From JBBAFB01 sp041655595 (lineage in GTDB: Bacteria; Bacillota; DULZ01), in NCBI GenBank assembly GCA_041655595.1, contig JBBAFB010000006.1, positions 1 to 32,765 on the forward strand: a stretch of 32,765 nt of DNA. Reading direction: 5' to 3'. Shown here piece after piece: positions 1 through 8,009 of this stretch. Made by a program: the position numbers and the translations under genes. Each line of letters begins with the position of its first letter. Within the stretch, counting starts at the first letter, position 1. Below the pieces are notes generated by a model. It made no database searches. It was not told where the DNA came from and worked only from the letters and a program-made list of their open reading frames with translations.

Positions 1-447
1 TTCTTCCCGGCGGGATCTTAGCTTGTTGCCTAAAATGCCCCCCCTACCAATCAAATCTTGCATATCCGCTTCTAAAACATCGGCAATTCTTTTCAAGGTG
101 TCTATGGCAGGATAAGTGTTGCCTCTCTCGATTTCACTTAAAAAAGAAACAGAAATCTGTGCTTTTTTTGCTAAATCAGATAAAATCCAATCCTTTTGCT
201 CTCTCAGCAGCCGAATTTTTTCTCCCAGGGATATCCCTTTGGAATCGCTGGTAATTTCAATCAGCTGGTTTTTGGGCACATTAAGTACCTTTGCTATTTT
301 TTCAATGGTTTTTAAAGAAGGCTTTTTTGCTCCCCTTTCTATTTCACTTAAATAGGAAATAGAAATACCCGCTCTCCCCGCGAATTCCGCTAAGGAGCAA
401 TTTCGCTCCTCTCTCATTTGACGTATTTTTCCGCCTTTAATTTGCAT
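1..447 (-). CDS. Tandem XRE-family helix-turn-helix regulator (3' end beyond window)
   Basis: The frame is open from an ATG at 447 to the window edge, giving 149 residues with no stop, so the protein is cut at its C-terminus. It contains two complete XRE/Cro-type HTH units, roughly residues 6-64 and 74-133. Both carry the signature SEIERG in the recognition-helix region (residues 34-39 and 104-109) followed by a P-x-x-x-T-x-x-x-I-A-x-V-L tail. After residue 138 the sequence GNKLRSRREE resembles the start of each unit (GGKIRQMREE, GEKIRLLREQ), so a third unit probably begins at the edge. A GGGG ribosome binding site lies about 8 bases before the ATG. The family binds palindromic operators as cytoplasmic repressors or switches; its target here is unknown. 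It may control itself through the palindrome at 511-526. The repeated unit is seen directly; regulatory function is inferred. Confidence 0.88.
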   Translation of the reverse strand, partial: MQIKGGKIRQMREERNCSLAEFAGRAGISISYLSEIERGAKKPSLKTIEKIAKVLNVPKNQLIEITSDSKGISLGEKIRLLREQKDWILSDLAKKAQISVSFLSEIERGNTYPAIDTLKRIADVLEADMQDLIGRGGILGNKLRSRREE

Positions 448-499
448 CCTGTTCGCCCCTATTCTGCTATATTTCGCATATACTTTAATTGCTAGAATT

Positions 500-528
500 A
501 TCTTATACCCGACAGCCGGGGCTGTCAA
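500..528 (-). promoter_or_regulatory. Sigma-A promoter with palindrome over the -35 box, for the XRE regulator
   Basis: On the minus strand TTGACA (523-528), a 17-base spacer and TAAGAT (500-505) form a strong sigma-A promoter about 50 bases before the XRE start codon. A perfect inverted repeat, GACAGCC-GG-GGCTGTC (511-526), overlaps the last four bases of the -35 box and much of the spacer. A protein bound there would block RNA polymerase, so this is a likely operator. Self-repression by the XRE protein is the simplest guess. The repeat is not followed by a T-run, which argues against a terminator. Confidence 0.72.
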
Positions 529-556
529 GGTGGCTACCAAATAGCAGTTTTTCTAA

Positions 557-1651
557 TTAAACATTAAATCGAAAATTAATTATATCACCGTCTTTTACTA
601 AATAATCTTTTCCTTCCAAACGGGCCAAACCCTTTTCTTTAACTTTGACCATGGAGCCCAGTTCCATTAGGTCGTTAAAGCCGACAGTTTCCGCCCTGAT
701 GAAACCTTTTTCTATATCGGAATGAATTTTTCCGGCCGCTTGCTTAGCGTTTAATCCCGCCGCGATAGTCCAAGCCTTCACTTCATCTTCACCCGCAGTG
801 AGAAAAGAAATTAAACCTAGCTCCTGATAAACAGTCTTGGCTATTTTATTTATGCCGGGTTCTTCAATACCCAAGTCCTCCAGAAAAATTACTTGATCCT
901 CTATACTTAATTCACTGATCTCTTCCTCTACCAAAACAGATACCTCCAGTAATGGAATAGCCCTCAGTGCGGCATATTCTAATATCGCCTTTCTGTTTGG
1001 ATAACTTTGGGCAATCAGCTGATCTTCATCGAGGTTAATAACTAAAATCATAGGTTTACTGGTTAGAAACTGAGTGTGCCTAAGCAATTGATTTTCGCTT
1101 TCCGTTAAACCGGCCTGATTGATTGGCTTTTCAGCCTCTAATACTTCCTGTATTTTTTTTAGCCCCGACAATTCTGTCCGATGCTCCTGGGTAACCTTTT
1201 TTTGCCCTTCAATTCTGTTTATGCGATTTTCAATTAGTTGCAAATCAGCAAAAAGTAATTCCAAATTAACTGTTTCTAAGTCCCGTAAAATATCAATGCT
1301 GCCTTCAATATGCAATATCTCCGGCTTACTAAAAGCCCTAGCTACATGTATTAAAGCGTCCGCCTCTCTAACCCCCTGCAAAAATTCATTCCCCGAACCC
1401 ATTCCCTTACTCGAACCCTTGACCAACCCCGGCACATCGGTAATTTCCAAGGTAGCATAGGTCACCTTTTTAGGGTTATACAATTCAGCCAATTTATCAA
1501 CTCTTTCATCGGGGATTTTAGCAGTTCTGGTATGGGTAGTAGTTTTCCCAGTCATAAAATTACTGGTTTCTAGCTTGGCATTGGTAAGTAAATTAAACAA
1601 AGTAGTTTTGCCAACAGTAGGCAAACCAATAATTCCGCAAGATAAAGCCAT
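557..1651 (-). CDS. ychF: YchF/OLA1-family P-loop ATPase/GTPase
   Basis: This 364-residue protein matches the usual YchF length. The Walker A loop is at residues 9-17 (GLPTVGKTT), the G3 region D-V-P-G-L-V-K-G at 72-79, and the NLDE motif at 206-209 replaces the NKxD guanine-specificity motif. That replacement is why the family prefers ATP. A helical insertion spans about 130-195, and a TGS domain fills the last 80 residues. YchF is a ribosome-associated cytoplasmic ATPase linked to stress responses and leaderless-mRNA translation. The Walker A loop reads T-V-G-K-T-T where N-V-G-K-S-T is usual, a conservative change. The start is supported by GAGGTG about 8 bases upstream. It appears monocistronic, lying between the fadE terminator and the XRE promoter. 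Confidence 0.96.
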   Translation of the reverse strand: MALSCGIIGLPTVGKTTLFNLLTNAKLETSNFMTGKTTTHTRTAKIPDERVDKLAELYNPKKVTYATLEITDVPGLVKGSSKGMGSGNEFLQGVREADALIHVARAFSKPEILHIEGSIDILRDLETVNLELLFADLQLIENRINRIEGQKKVTQEHRTELSGLKKIQEVLEAEKPINQAGLTESENQLLRHTQFLTSKPMILVINLDEDQLIAQSYPNRKAILEYAALRAIPLLEVSVLVEEEISELSIEDQVIFLEDLGIEEPGINKIAKTVYQELGLISFLTAGEDEVKAWTIAAGLNAKQAAGKIHSDIEKGFIRAETVGFNDLMELGSMVKVKEKGLARLEGKDYLVKDGDIINFRFNV

Positions 1652-1719
1652 TGGATATTCACCTCTTCATTATAATCACCTTAACATTTTACTTAATAAT
1701 TGCTAAAGTGTAAAGATCA

Positions 1720-1752
1720 CACAAAGAACCCCTTCGTACGAAGGGGTTCCCT
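1720..1752 (-). terminator. Rho-independent terminator after fadE
   Basis: A perfect 24-base palindrome (1726-1749; arm GAACCCCTTCGT) is followed on the minus strand by TTTGTGTG. It lies 26 bases after the fadE stop and ends the fadRNAE operon before ychF. Confidence 0.85.
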
Positions 1753-1777
1753 TAATAAGATATTGAACTAGGCTTGT

Positions 1778-3550
1778 TTAGACGATATATTTTTCTACCT
1801 CAATTATGTCAGCAGCGATTGCACGCTTTAACTGTACTGCATTCACCAAATCGAAGCGAACAAGCTTTCTAAGGGCGGCCAATAGCGTTTTTAGGGTGTC
1901 TCCACTTTCCACCACAGCCAGAGTGTTTTTAGTAATTAACTCACAGTTTTGGAGAGCCTCATTTGCATAAAGTCTTGCCATGTTCAGTTTTAAAGCATTA
2001 GCTTCCTCACCTGTTTCCTCAACGGCTTTTTTAGTACGAACTAGGGTACTGTCCAGAGCATAAATTTCTATTACTTGATCCGCTAAGGCTGCCAGCACCT
2101 CTTGTTCATCCTGAAGCTTCATCCCAAGTTTTTGCACTGCGCTGCCGGCAGTCATTAGGAACATTTTCTTCATATTCGCTAATTTTGCAAATTCTTCTCC
2201 CAAGACTCCCTCCGGAGCCTCAGGCATCATGCCAATTAGCTCACCCATTAATTTTTGTGCTGCCGCTAATAAAGGAATTTCTCCTTTTGTAGCCTTTTTA
2301 AGTAGGGTAGCAGGAATAAGGAGTCTATTGATTTCATTTGTACCTTCAAAGATTCTGTTGATTCTAGAATCTCTATACATCCTTTCTACAGGGTATTCCC
2401 TAATATAACCATAACCGCCGTGAATCTGCACTGCTTCGTCGGCAATAAAGTCTACTGCTTCAGAACAGAAAATTTTATTAATCGAACACTCCATGGCATA
2501 TTCACTGATGGCATTGGTAGCTGCTTGACCGGCATCTGTAGCATTGGGATCCAAATCCGCCAAAACAGTGTTAATTAATCCAGCAGTTCTATAAACCATA
2601 GACTCGGAGGCATAAAGCTTTGTAGTCATATCCGCTATCTTGGCTTGGATTAAGCCAAATTCAACCAAGCTTTTATTAAACTGCTGTCTTTCCTTGGCAT
2701 ATTTCACACTAATAGCCAAAGCTTCTTTTGCTGCGCCGACTGCTGCTGCTCCTAATTTGTAGCGGCCAATGTTTAAAATGTTAAAGGCTACCCTATGCCC
2801 TTTGCCAATTTCCCCAAGAACATTTTCCACAGGCACCTCACAATTTTCCAGAATCACGCTGCGGGTGGAGGAGCCTCTAATACCCATTTTGTCTTCTTCT
2901 GCTCCAAAACTGAGACCAGGGGACTCCCTGTCAATAATAAAAGCTGTAAAATGCTGCCCGTCAATTTTGGCATAGGTAACAAAAATATCCGCAAAACCGG
3001 CGTTGGTAATAAACATTTTTTCGCCGTTCAAAATATATTTAGTTCCGTCTTCACTTAGAACGGCCCTGGTTTTACTGTTTAAGGCATCGGAGCCTGCACC
3101 CGGTTCAGTTAAAGCATAGGCTGCCAGAAGCTCCCCACTTGCTAAACCCGGCAGATACTTTTTCTTTTGCTCCTCATTACCAAAATAAACAATTGGAAGG
3201 GTACCAATACCAGTGTGGGCAGAATGTGCAACCGCATAAGGTCCGCCCAAAGCCACCTTTTCTGTAATTAGAATTGAACTGATCGTATCTAAGCCCATTC
3301 CTTCATAGGCCTCGGGAACATCCGCTGCCAAAAGCCCCAGCTCCCCTGCCCCTTTAACCAAACTTGGCATTAAGCCTTCCTTTTTTTCTTCCAACTCATC
3401 CATTACCGGAACGACTTCACCGAGTATATAGTCTTCAGCTGTTTTGGCAATCATACGATGTTCCTCGTTAAAATCCTCCGGCGTAAAAATTGAGGTGTTT
3501 CTTGCATCGTCGATTAAAAACATACCGCCCCTAATAATTTCATTGCTCAT
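1778..3550 (-). CDS. fadE: Long-chain acyl-CoA dehydrogenase (FadE-like)
   Basis: This 590-residue acyl-CoA dehydrogenase is of the long Bacillus FadE (YusJ) type, with a C-terminal extension of about 170 residues beyond the usual 380-residue core. The FAD/substrate signature A-L-T-E-P-G-A-G-S-D is at about 146-155, the segment Q-I-H-G-G-Y-G at 375-381, and the predicted catalytic base is Glu402 in R-I-F-E-G-T-N-E. It catalyses the first step of beta-oxidation, oxidising acyl-CoA to trans-2-enoyl-CoA, and passes electrons to an electron-transfer flavoprotein. No etf genes are in the window. It is the last gene of the fadR-fadN-fadA-fadE operon, 21 bases after fadA. GGAGG seven bases before the ATG fixes the start. 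Regulation by FadR from the upstream promoter is likely. Confidence 0.94.
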   Translation of the reverse strand: MSNEIIRGGMFLIDDARNTSIFTPEDFNEEHRMIAKTAEDYILGEVVPVMDELEEKKEGLMPSLVKGAGELGLLAADVPEAYEGMGLDTISSILITEKVALGGPYAVAHSAHTGIGTLPIVYFGNEEQKKKYLPGLASGELLAAYALTEPGAGSDALNSKTRAVLSEDGTKYILNGEKMFITNAGFADIFVTYAKIDGQHFTAFIIDRESPGLSFGAEEDKMGIRGSSTRSVILENCEVPVENVLGEIGKGHRVAFNILNIGRYKLGAAAVGAAKEALAISVKYAKERQQFNKSLVEFGLIQAKIADMTTKLYASESMVYRTAGLINTVLADLDPNATDAGQAATNAISEYAMECSINKIFCSEAVDFIADEAVQIHGGYGYIREYPVERMYRDSRINRIFEGTNEINRLLIPATLLKKATKGEIPLLAAAQKLMGELIGMMPEAPEGVLGEEFAKLANMKKMFLMTAGSAVQKLGMKLQDEQEVLAALADQVIEIYALDSTLVRTKKAVEETGEEANALKLNMARLYANEALQNCELITKNTLAVVESGDTLKTLLAALRKLVRFDLVNAVQLKRAIAADIIEVEKYIV

Positions 3551-3571
3551 AATTATCCCTCCAATTCAATA

Positions 3572-4753
3572 TTAATAAACCATTTCGAATACACCGGCCG
3601 CCCCCATGCCACCGCCGATGCACATTGACACTAAACCATATTTTCCCTTACGACGACCCAACTCATTCAGCAAGGAAACTGTCAACTTCGCACCAGTACA
3701 ACCTAGAGGGTGACCAAGAGCAATCGCCCCGCCGTTAACATTGGTAATATCCTGATTGAGGCCCAACTCCCGGATAACATAAAGTGATTGAGAAGCAAAA
3801 GCTTCGTTTAACTCAATTAAGTCAATATCATCCAGTGTCAAACCTGCAAGCTTCAAAGCCTTCGGGATAGCCACGACAGGTCCGATACCCATTACCTCGG
3901 GCTCTACCCCACCAACAGCAAAGGAACGGAAAATAGCAATGGGCTTCAGCCCCAGTTCCTTTGCCTTTTCAGCTGACATTAACACAACGGCCGCCGCGGC
4001 ATCACTGGTTTGTGACGAATTACCGGCTGTCACAGACCCACCTTGTCTAAACACCGGTCTGAGTTTGGCCAAGCCCTCCATACTCGTTTCCGGCCTTACC
4101 CCTTCATCAGTATCAAAAATTACTTCTTCTGTAACTACTTTGTTACCGGGACCAACTTTAACCTGCTTTACCGTTATGGGTAAAATCTCATCCTTAAACT
4201 TACCCTCTTGAATCGCCTTTGCGGCATTTTGATGGCTTCGGACCGCGAAAGCATCTTGATCTTCTCTGCTGATATTGTATCTGGTGGCAACCTCTTCCGC
4301 CGTTAAACCCATACCCATATAAACCCCCGGTTGATTCTCCATCATATATGGATTAGGTGCTATTCTTTGCCCACCCATAGGGATAGTACTCATACTCTCA
4401 ACCCCGCCGGCAACAACCACATCGGCAAAGCCACACATGATTTTTTCGGCTGCAATTGCAATTGTTTGCAAACCGGAAGAACAAAAACGGTTCACTGTCA
4501 TACCGGGTACACTATTTGGCAACCCCGCCCTTAGAGCTACAACCCTACCCATATTCATCCCCTGTTCTCCTTCAGGGAAGGAACAACCAATAATCACATC
4601 ATCAACAGTTGCAGGATCCAAGCCTTTGGCTCTGGCCACTGCCTCTTTTATAACCGCCCCGCCTAAATCTTCGGGTCTATGATACTTCAATATGCCCCTT
4701 GGTGCTTTACCAACCGCTGTTCTTACTCCTGATACGATAACCGCTTCCCGCAT
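3572..4753 (-). CDS. fadA: 3-ketoacyl-CoA thiolase (FadA)
   Basis: This thiolase has 393 residues, the normal length. The acyl-accepting Cys91 lies in N-R-F-C-S-S-G, the catalytic His348 in G-H-P-L-G, and the second Cys378 in C-I-G-G-G-M-G near the C-terminus. NEAF at about 316-319 is also typical. It cleaves 3-ketoacyl-CoA with CoA to release acetyl-CoA, the last beta-oxidation step. It sits between fadN (17-base gap) and fadE (21-base gap), so the long-chain degradative role is favoured over acetoacetyl-CoA synthesis; the second thiolase at 29548-30729 suits the short-chain role. GGAGG is placed 7 bases before the ATG. Confidence 0.95.
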   Translation of the reverse strand: MREAVIVSGVRTAVGKAPRGILKYHRPEDLGGAVIKEAVARAKGLDPATVDDVIIGCSFPEGEQGMNMGRVVALRAGLPNSVPGMTVNRFCSSGLQTIAIAAEKIMCGFADVVVAGGVESMSTIPMGGQRIAPNPYMMENQPGVYMGMGLTAEEVATRYNISREDQDAFAVRSHQNAAKAIQEGKFKDEILPITVKQVKVGPGNKVVTEEVIFDTDEGVRPETSMEGLAKLRPVFRQGGSVTAGNSSQTSDAAAAVVLMSAEKAKELGLKPIAIFRSFAVGGVEPEVMGIGPVVAIPKALKLAGLTLDDIDLIELNEAFASQSLYVIRELGLNQDITNVNGGAIALGHPLGCTGAKLTVSLLNELGRRKGKYGLVSMCIGGGMGAAGVFEMVY

Positions 4754-4770
4754 CTAACACCCTCCTCTCT

Positions 4771-7140
4771 TTAATTACGCAAGGGCTTACCCTTAGCCAA
4801 CATATGACGCATTCTATCCTGAGTCTTAGGCTCGCCAATGAGGCTTAGAAAAGCTTCCCTCTCAATGTCTAACAAATACTCCTCAGATACAACTGTTCCC
4901 GGATGTAATTTGCCCCCGGTTAGAATATGGGCCACTTTTTTAGCTAAATGAGCATCATATTCACTAATGTAGCCGCCTTGCAGCATAGTATATACTCCAA
5001 GTTCCAAAACAGCATAACCGGTTTCTCCCACAACGGGAATTTGGGCCGGTGCAGGTGCTCGATAGCCCTTCTTCACCATTTCCAAAACAGCCTGTTTAGC
5101 ATCATAAATTAGAAAATCACTGTTAACGCTGATTCCGTCTCCTGCCCTCAAATACCCTAAATCCTTAGCTTCCTGGGCACTGGTTGAAACCTTTGCCATA
5201 GCGATGTTTTCAAAAGCCTTGTTTACAAAAGGCTGCAAATCTACCCCTTTAATATCTTTGACATTTTCAACACTGCGGATTAACATCTCTTTATGTCCGC
5301 CGGCACCGGGTACCAGTCCCACACCCAGTTCAACTAAACCCATATAGGTTTCTCCTGCGGCTTGAATTTTATCTGCTATTGCAGAAATCTCATAACCTCC
5401 CCCTAGGGTCATCCCAAAAGGAGCAGCCACTACCGGAAAAGATGCGTACTTGGTTCTCAGGAAGGAATATTGGAATTCTTTAACCATCCAATTAATTTCA
5501 TCCCAGTTTTCGTCCTCGGCTTCCATTAGCATTAGCATCAAGTTGGCACCGACACAGAAGTTTTTGCTCTGATTGCCAATAACCATCCCATCAAATTGCT
5601 TCGGCAGGTTCTCAATAATGTAGTTTAAGGCTTGGACGATATCTACCCCCAGGGCATTATTTGGGGAAGTAAACTCCAAGCAAGCAACGCCGTCACCGAT
5701 ATCAACCAAGGCAGCACCCGGGTTGGAATAAGCAACCTTGTTTTGTTTTTTTAGATCCTTTAGAATGATGATCTCCGGTTTTGCCTCAAGTAATTTATAT
5801 TCTTTTTTGTTGAAATCATAGACAAACAATCCTTCTTCATTCTTTTGGTAGAAGCTCTTAAAGCCAGCAGCTAAAAACTCTTCTGCTACTGCGGGAATTT
5901 CATCTCCTTCGGCCCTCATTCTTTCTAAACTTTTTTCAACGCCAATGGCATCCCAAATTTCAAAGGGACCCATGGCCCAGTTGAAGCCCCACTTTAAAGC
6001 ATTGTCAATACTTACAATGTCATCGGCAATAATACCCAACTGCCGTGCACTGTAAAGCAAACTCCTCTTTAACGTTTTCCAGGCAAAGGTCCCCGCTCTG
6101 TCTTTAGCATTAACTAGATTTTTTAGACGTGCCGCTAAACCAGGGAGATTCCTTCCGGCCTCTATGGAAGAAAATTTTGGTTTTACTATCGGTTCATACT
6201 CCATAGTGTTGTAGTTCAAAGCAAAGATAGTTTTGCTTTTATCCCTAGTATAAAAACCCTTCTTGGTTTTGTTCCCCAACAGGCCACTTTCAACCATCTT
6301 TGTAAGCAGCTCCGGTACTTTAAAGGCTTCCTGCTCAAAGGGATCATCAACATTTTCCAGTACATTATTGGCTACATGCAAAAACGTATCCAAACCGACT
6401 AAGTCCAGGGTTCTAAAAGAAGCACTTTTAGGACGGCCCATAGCCGGCCCGGTAATAACATCAACTTCCTCGACTGTATAGCCATCCTCAAGCATTATTC
6501 TTGTTGTATCAATCATGCCATAAGTACCGATGCGATTTCCGACAAAATTTGGAGTGTCCTTGGCCAAAACAACTCCTTTACCCAAAACCCTTTCACCGAA
6601 AACCATCATGCCCTGTACCAACTCAGGTAAAGTATCGTTACAAGGAATCACCTCTAATAGCTTCATATATCTTACCGGATTAAAGAAGTGGGTACCAAGA
6701 AAATGCTGACGAAATTCCTCGGGCAAATCCTCTGCCATAGCATTAATAGAGATACCAGAAGTATTGGAGCTAACTATTGTGCCTGGCTTACGATGCAAAG
6801 CAACTTTTTGAAACATTTCTTTTTTAATCTCCAGCTTTTCTACAATTACCTCGATAATCCAATCAACTTCCCCCAGCCAATCCATGTTGTCCTCAAAGTT
6901 TCCAACCGTAACAAGCCTTGCGTTGCTTTTGCTATAAAAAGCCGCCGGCTTGGACTTAATAGCTGAATCTAAACCTTTTTGGGCAAAGGCATTTCTTTCC
7001 TTGGGGCCTGCATTCTCCGGCAAATCTCTGGGTACAATGTCCATCAGATAAACAGGAATGCCCACATTGGCTAAATGAGCCGCAATGCCGCTTCCCATAA
7101 TTCCGGCACCAAGTACCGCTGCTTTCTTGATCTTGATCAC
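4771..7140 (-). CDS. fadN: Bifunctional 3-hydroxyacyl-CoA dehydrogenase / enoyl-CoA hydratase (FadN)
   Basis: This 789-residue multifunctional enzyme has the dehydrogenase first. The NAD-binding loop G-A-G-I-M-G-S-G is at 11-18, and N-F-V-G-N-R-I-G near residue 200 marks the start of the C-terminal dehydrogenase domain. A crotonase domain follows in the last 350 residues, with G-G-G-Y-E-I and V-E-L-G-V-G-L-V-P-G-A-G-G. This order is that of Bacillus FadN and the reverse of E. coli FadB. It performs hydration and NAD-linked oxidation of enoyl-CoA, supplying FadA. The start is GTG at 7140 with GGAGG 9 bases upstream. It begins 17 bases after fadR and is therefore probably co-transcribed with its regulator. 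Confidence 0.94.
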   Translation of the reverse strand: MIKIKKAAVLGAGIMGSGIAAHLANVGIPVYLMDIVPRDLPENAGPKERNAFAQKGLDSAIKSKPAAFYSKSNARLVTVGNFEDNMDWLGEVDWIIEVIVEKLEIKKEMFQKVALHRKPGTIVSSNTSGISINAMAEDLPEEFRQHFLGTHFFNPVRYMKLLEVIPCNDTLPELVQGMMVFGERVLGKGVVLAKDTPNFVGNRIGTYGMIDTTRIMLEDGYTVEEVDVITGPAMGRPKSASFRTLDLVGLDTFLHVANNVLENVDDPFEQEAFKVPELLTKMVESGLLGNKTKKGFYTRDKSKTIFALNYNTMEYEPIVKPKFSSIEAGRNLPGLAARLKNLVNAKDRAGTFAWKTLKRSLLYSARQLGIIADDIVSIDNALKWGFNWAMGPFEIWDAIGVEKSLERMRAEGDEIPAVAEEFLAAGFKSFYQKNEEGLFVYDFNKKEYKLLEAKPEIIILKDLKKQNKVAYSNPGAALVDIGDGVACLEFTSPNNALGVDIVQALNYIIENLPKQFDGMVIGNQSKNFCVGANLMLMLMEAEDENWDEINWMVKEFQYSFLRTKYASFPVVAAPFGMTLGGGYEISAIADKIQAAGETYMGLVELGVGLVPGAGGHKEMLIRSVENVKDIKGVDLQPFVNKAFENIAMAKVSTSAQEAKDLGYLRAGDGISVNSDFLIYDAKQAVLEMVKKGYRAPAPAQIPVVGETGYAVLELGVYTMLQGGYISEYDAHLAKKVAHILTGGKLHPGTVVSEEYLLDIEREAFLSLIGEPKTQDRMRHMLAKGKPLRN

Positions 7141-7157
7141 GAAACCATTCCTCCTTT

Positions 7158-7748
7158 TTACTTAGTTGTACATAATGCCGCCTTCAGCATTATATATAGG
7201 GGGTCAGCTAAAGAAGTTAATTCATATTTCCGTTCCGACATAACCCAACAGGTCACAACTTCATCCACTGCACCAAAGACCATTTTACGGGCCAAGCGAA
7301 CATCTAAATCCATACTGACGCACCCTTCAGATTGCCCTAACCGAATCACCTCCTCAATAACCTTAAAATAGCTTTTCAGTGGGCCTGAAATCCCCTTGTT
7401 AATTACAGGATCTATTTGCCTCATTTCAATTTGGGTAAACATGGCTTGTGCCGGATTTGACCCTAAAAGCCCAAAATGATGGCTGACCAAAATCCTAAGC
7501 TTTTCCTCAAAGCCTTTTCCCTTTGATAATCTTTCTTTTAGTTCTAAAACAAAAGCTTCCATTTTTTCAGTAAACAAAGATATTAAAATATCTTCCTTGC
7601 TTTCAAAATAAAGATAAATGGTCCCATCCGCCACCCCTGCTTCCTTTGCAATCCTAGCTACCTGGGTCCGGTGGTAACCATCCAAAGCAAATGTTTTTAA
7701 AGCAGCATCTAAAATTTGAAAATATTTCTCGCCTTTTTTTATGGGCAT
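7158..7748 (-). CDS. fadR: TetR-family fatty-acid-degradation repressor FadR
   Basis: This TetR/AcrR regulator of 196 residues closely resembles Bacillus FadR. The N-terminal HTH includes A-K-E-A-G-V-A-D-G-T-I-Y-L-Y-F followed by K-E-D-I-L-I-S-L-F, and the ligand-domain segment D-V-R-L-A-R-K-M-V-F-G is conserved. The family represses beta-oxidation genes and releases DNA when it binds long-chain acyl-CoA. The frame is open further upstream to a TTG at 7814, but that codon lies between the -10 and -35 boxes. The start used here, ATG at 7748, has GAAGGGAG a few bases upstream and lies downstream of the operator. It is the first gene of the fadRNAE operon, so the operator should give autoregulation. 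Confidence 0.92.
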   Translation of the reverse strand: MPIKKGEKYFQILDAALKTFALDGYHRTQVARIAKEAGVADGTIYLYFESKEDILISLFTEKMEAFVLELKERLSKGKGFEEKLRILVSHHFGLLGSNPAQAMFTQIEMRQIDPVINKGISGPLKSYFKVIEEVIRLGQSEGCVSMDLDVRLARKMVFGAVDEVVTCWVMSERKYELTSLADPLYIMLKAALCTTK

Positions 7749-7769
7749 CGCCTGTCTCCCTTCCAATTC

Positions 7770-7787
7770 TGAATGACCATTCATTCT
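7770..7787 (-). promoter_or_regulatory. Predicted FadR operator
   Basis: The plus strand reads TGAATGA-CCAT-TCATTCT: two inverted heptamers with one arm mismatch, separated by four bases. This follows the layout of the known Bacillus FadR box (TGAATGA, four bases, TCATTCA). It begins about 8 bases after the -10 hexamer, covering the expected transcription start, a good place for a repressor. It is an established motif for the family; binding here is inferred. Confidence 0.85.
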
Positions 7788-7794
7788 AAATTTA

Positions 7795-7823
7795 ATTATA
7801 AGTTCTGAAAACAATTAAGTCAA
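7795..7823 (-). promoter_or_regulatory. Sigma-A promoter of the fadRNAE operon
   Basis: TTGACT (7818-7823), exactly 17 bases, then TATAAT (7795-7800) on the minus strand. This near-consensus promoter would fire constitutively unless FadR occupies the operator just downstream. Confidence 0.88.
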
Positions 7824-7871
7824 CGAAATTATCAAACTTTTTCAATAATTTAAGAATTTGTTAGAGTGCAA

Positions 7872-7907
7872 ACAAAAACGGCATAGTCGCAGGTCCCGAC
7901 TATGCCG
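7872..7907 (-). terminator. Rho-independent terminator after aconitase
   Basis: An 11-bp perfect stem (CGGCATAGTCG with its complement, 7-base loop, 7879-7907) is followed on the minus strand by TTTTTGTTT. It separates aconitase from the fad operon promoter. Confidence 0.93.
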
Positions 7908-8009
7908 CAATTTCAGTTGCGATTTTTAATTTGGTTTAACAAGCCACCAGCTAAAATAATTGCTTTTTCTCTGGGCGACAAATCACACTCTACAAAAATC
8001 TTTTCTTTT

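Noticed and set aside
1119..1460. 113-codon plus-strand frame antisense to ychF
   Set aside because: It lies wholly within a conserved gene, has no ribosome binding site, and its translation is Ser/Cys-rich noise.
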